Source of the DNA: a virus
Virus record (IMG/VR): IMGVR_UViG_3300009320_000054
Span: 1 to 39,539 of that record
Reading direction: 5' to 3' (one strand)
Length of the DNA: 39,539 nt
Part shown: piece by piece, positions 39,334-39,539 of the stretch
Numbering within the stretch: position 1 is the stretch's first letter
Layout of the letters: every line of letters begins with the position of its first letter
The notes under the pieces: generated by a model
Told to the model about the DNA's origin: nothing
What the model saw: only the letters and a program-made list of their open reading frames with translations
Databases searched by the model: none
Position numbers and translations under genes: made by a program

Positions 39334-39539
39334 TTACCCACTAGATACCATAATCCAAACAAAATTGTTTTTTTTCCATTTTTCTTCATTAGCAATCACA
39401 AATACATTGTTTCCACTTTCTTTTAAACATACGACACTAATATAGTTAATAAAACCGCTATTACAGCAAATATAATCCCAAACTTCATGCCATCTGCGTA
39501 TCCTTTTAGGTAGTTTTTGTTTGCACGCTTTTTTTGTTT
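39334..39539 (-). CDS. 3' end of an unknown protein (cut by window edge)
   Basis: Open from the right edge to TAA 39336-39334, about 67 codons. The readable part includes KLPKRIRRWHEVWDYI, INYISVVCLKESGNNVF and VIANEEKWKKNNFVWIMVSS, which looks like an alpha/beta protein with regular strands. It is in the same frame as the helix-turn-helix ORF, only one stop codon apart. An overlapping frame (39423-39539) also looks protein-like, so only one of the two is probably real here. Confidence 0.45.
   Translation of the reverse strand, partial: TKKACKQKLPKRIRRWHEVWDYICCNSGFINYISVVCLKESGNNVFVIANEEKWKKNNFVWIMVSSG
39423..39539 (-). CDS. Alternative edge ORF: small membrane protein fragment
   Basis: A second frame, open from the edge to TAA 39425-39423, encodes NKNYLKGYADGMKFG followed by the hydrophobic run IIFAVIAVLLTILVSYV: a cytoplasmic end plus one membrane helix. 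It overlaps the frame above. The style is typical of small phage membrane proteins, so I list it as an alternative; not both are likely. Confidence 0.3.
   Translation of the reverse strand, partial: KQKKRANKNYLKGYADGMKFGIIFAVIAVLLTILVSYV

Noticed and set aside
1-39539. CRISPR arrays, tRNA genes, insertion sequences, integrase or attachment sites
   Set aside because: No regularly spaced repeats, cloverleaf sequences, transposases or recombinases were seen on either strand. Repeats present are protein-coding or small hairpins.

Overview
The window is most of a tailed double-stranded DNA phage genome (Caudoviricetes, P22-like podovirus-style layout), cut at both ends. Every convincing gene is on the minus strand, so the genes read right to left. 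The DNA is AT-rich. TAA, TGA and TAG all serve as stops, so there is no sign of a reassigned code. Inside operons almost no gene has a Shine-Dalgarno site; starts are joined to the previous stop as TAATATG or ATGA. Strong purine boxes appear only near a few operon heads. The intergenic promoters are sigma70-like (TTGTGT, 17 bases, TATAAT) with DnaA-box-like sequences nearby. The host is therefore a bacterium, probably low-GC; the sequence does not identify it further.

Right to left: (1) 39.5-38.55 kb: an edge fragment, a helix-turn-helix protein without a normal start codon, an HNH endonuclease and a small basic protein. (2) 38.53-38.27 kb: promoter, 12-codon leader, intrinsic terminator and a 130-base structured leader RNA in front of the late genes. 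(3) 38.3-28.7 kb: terminase small and large subunits, portal, small proteins (one split by a frameshift at a run of six A), scaffold-like coiled coil, methyltransferase, glycosyltransferase, decoration-like protein and major capsid protein. (4) 28.6-19.8 kb: large virion surface proteins (beta-helix, LamG lectin-like, and proteins sharing a 27-residue FHDV repeat). (5) 19.8-18.0 kb: probable lysis block with two holin-like membrane proteins, a cysteine-rich protein and a papain-like cysteine peptidase. (6) 18.0-6.7 kb: tail adaptor and hub-like proteins, a long fibre, and three large ejection (internal virion) proteins, the middle one with a lytic transglycosylase domain, ending in two tiny proteins.

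(7) 6.72-6.24 kb is non-coding: two promoters of the same type, a structured RNA candidate between them, and a leader with two interlocking inverted repeats and a 19-codon upstream ORF before the replication gene. (8) 6.23-0.24 kb is the early operon: a Lin1244/DUF4373-type replication protein, a ParB-like protein, an SPL-like radical SAM enzyme, a TET-associated (J-base-type) glycosyltransferase, several small proteins, a single-strand-annealing-like protein with a zinc ribbon, and a DUF5659-like protein. A lipoprotein-like gene starts at the left edge.

The best candidate for an undescribed system is the ParB-like, radical SAM and TET-associated glycosyltransferase set in the early operon, which I read as a possible DNA-base hypermodification pathway. 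The two structured leaders (6.3 and 38.4 kb) look like RNA switches controlling the early and late operons. No integrase, DNA polymerase, helicase, tRNA, IS element or CRISPR array is visible.
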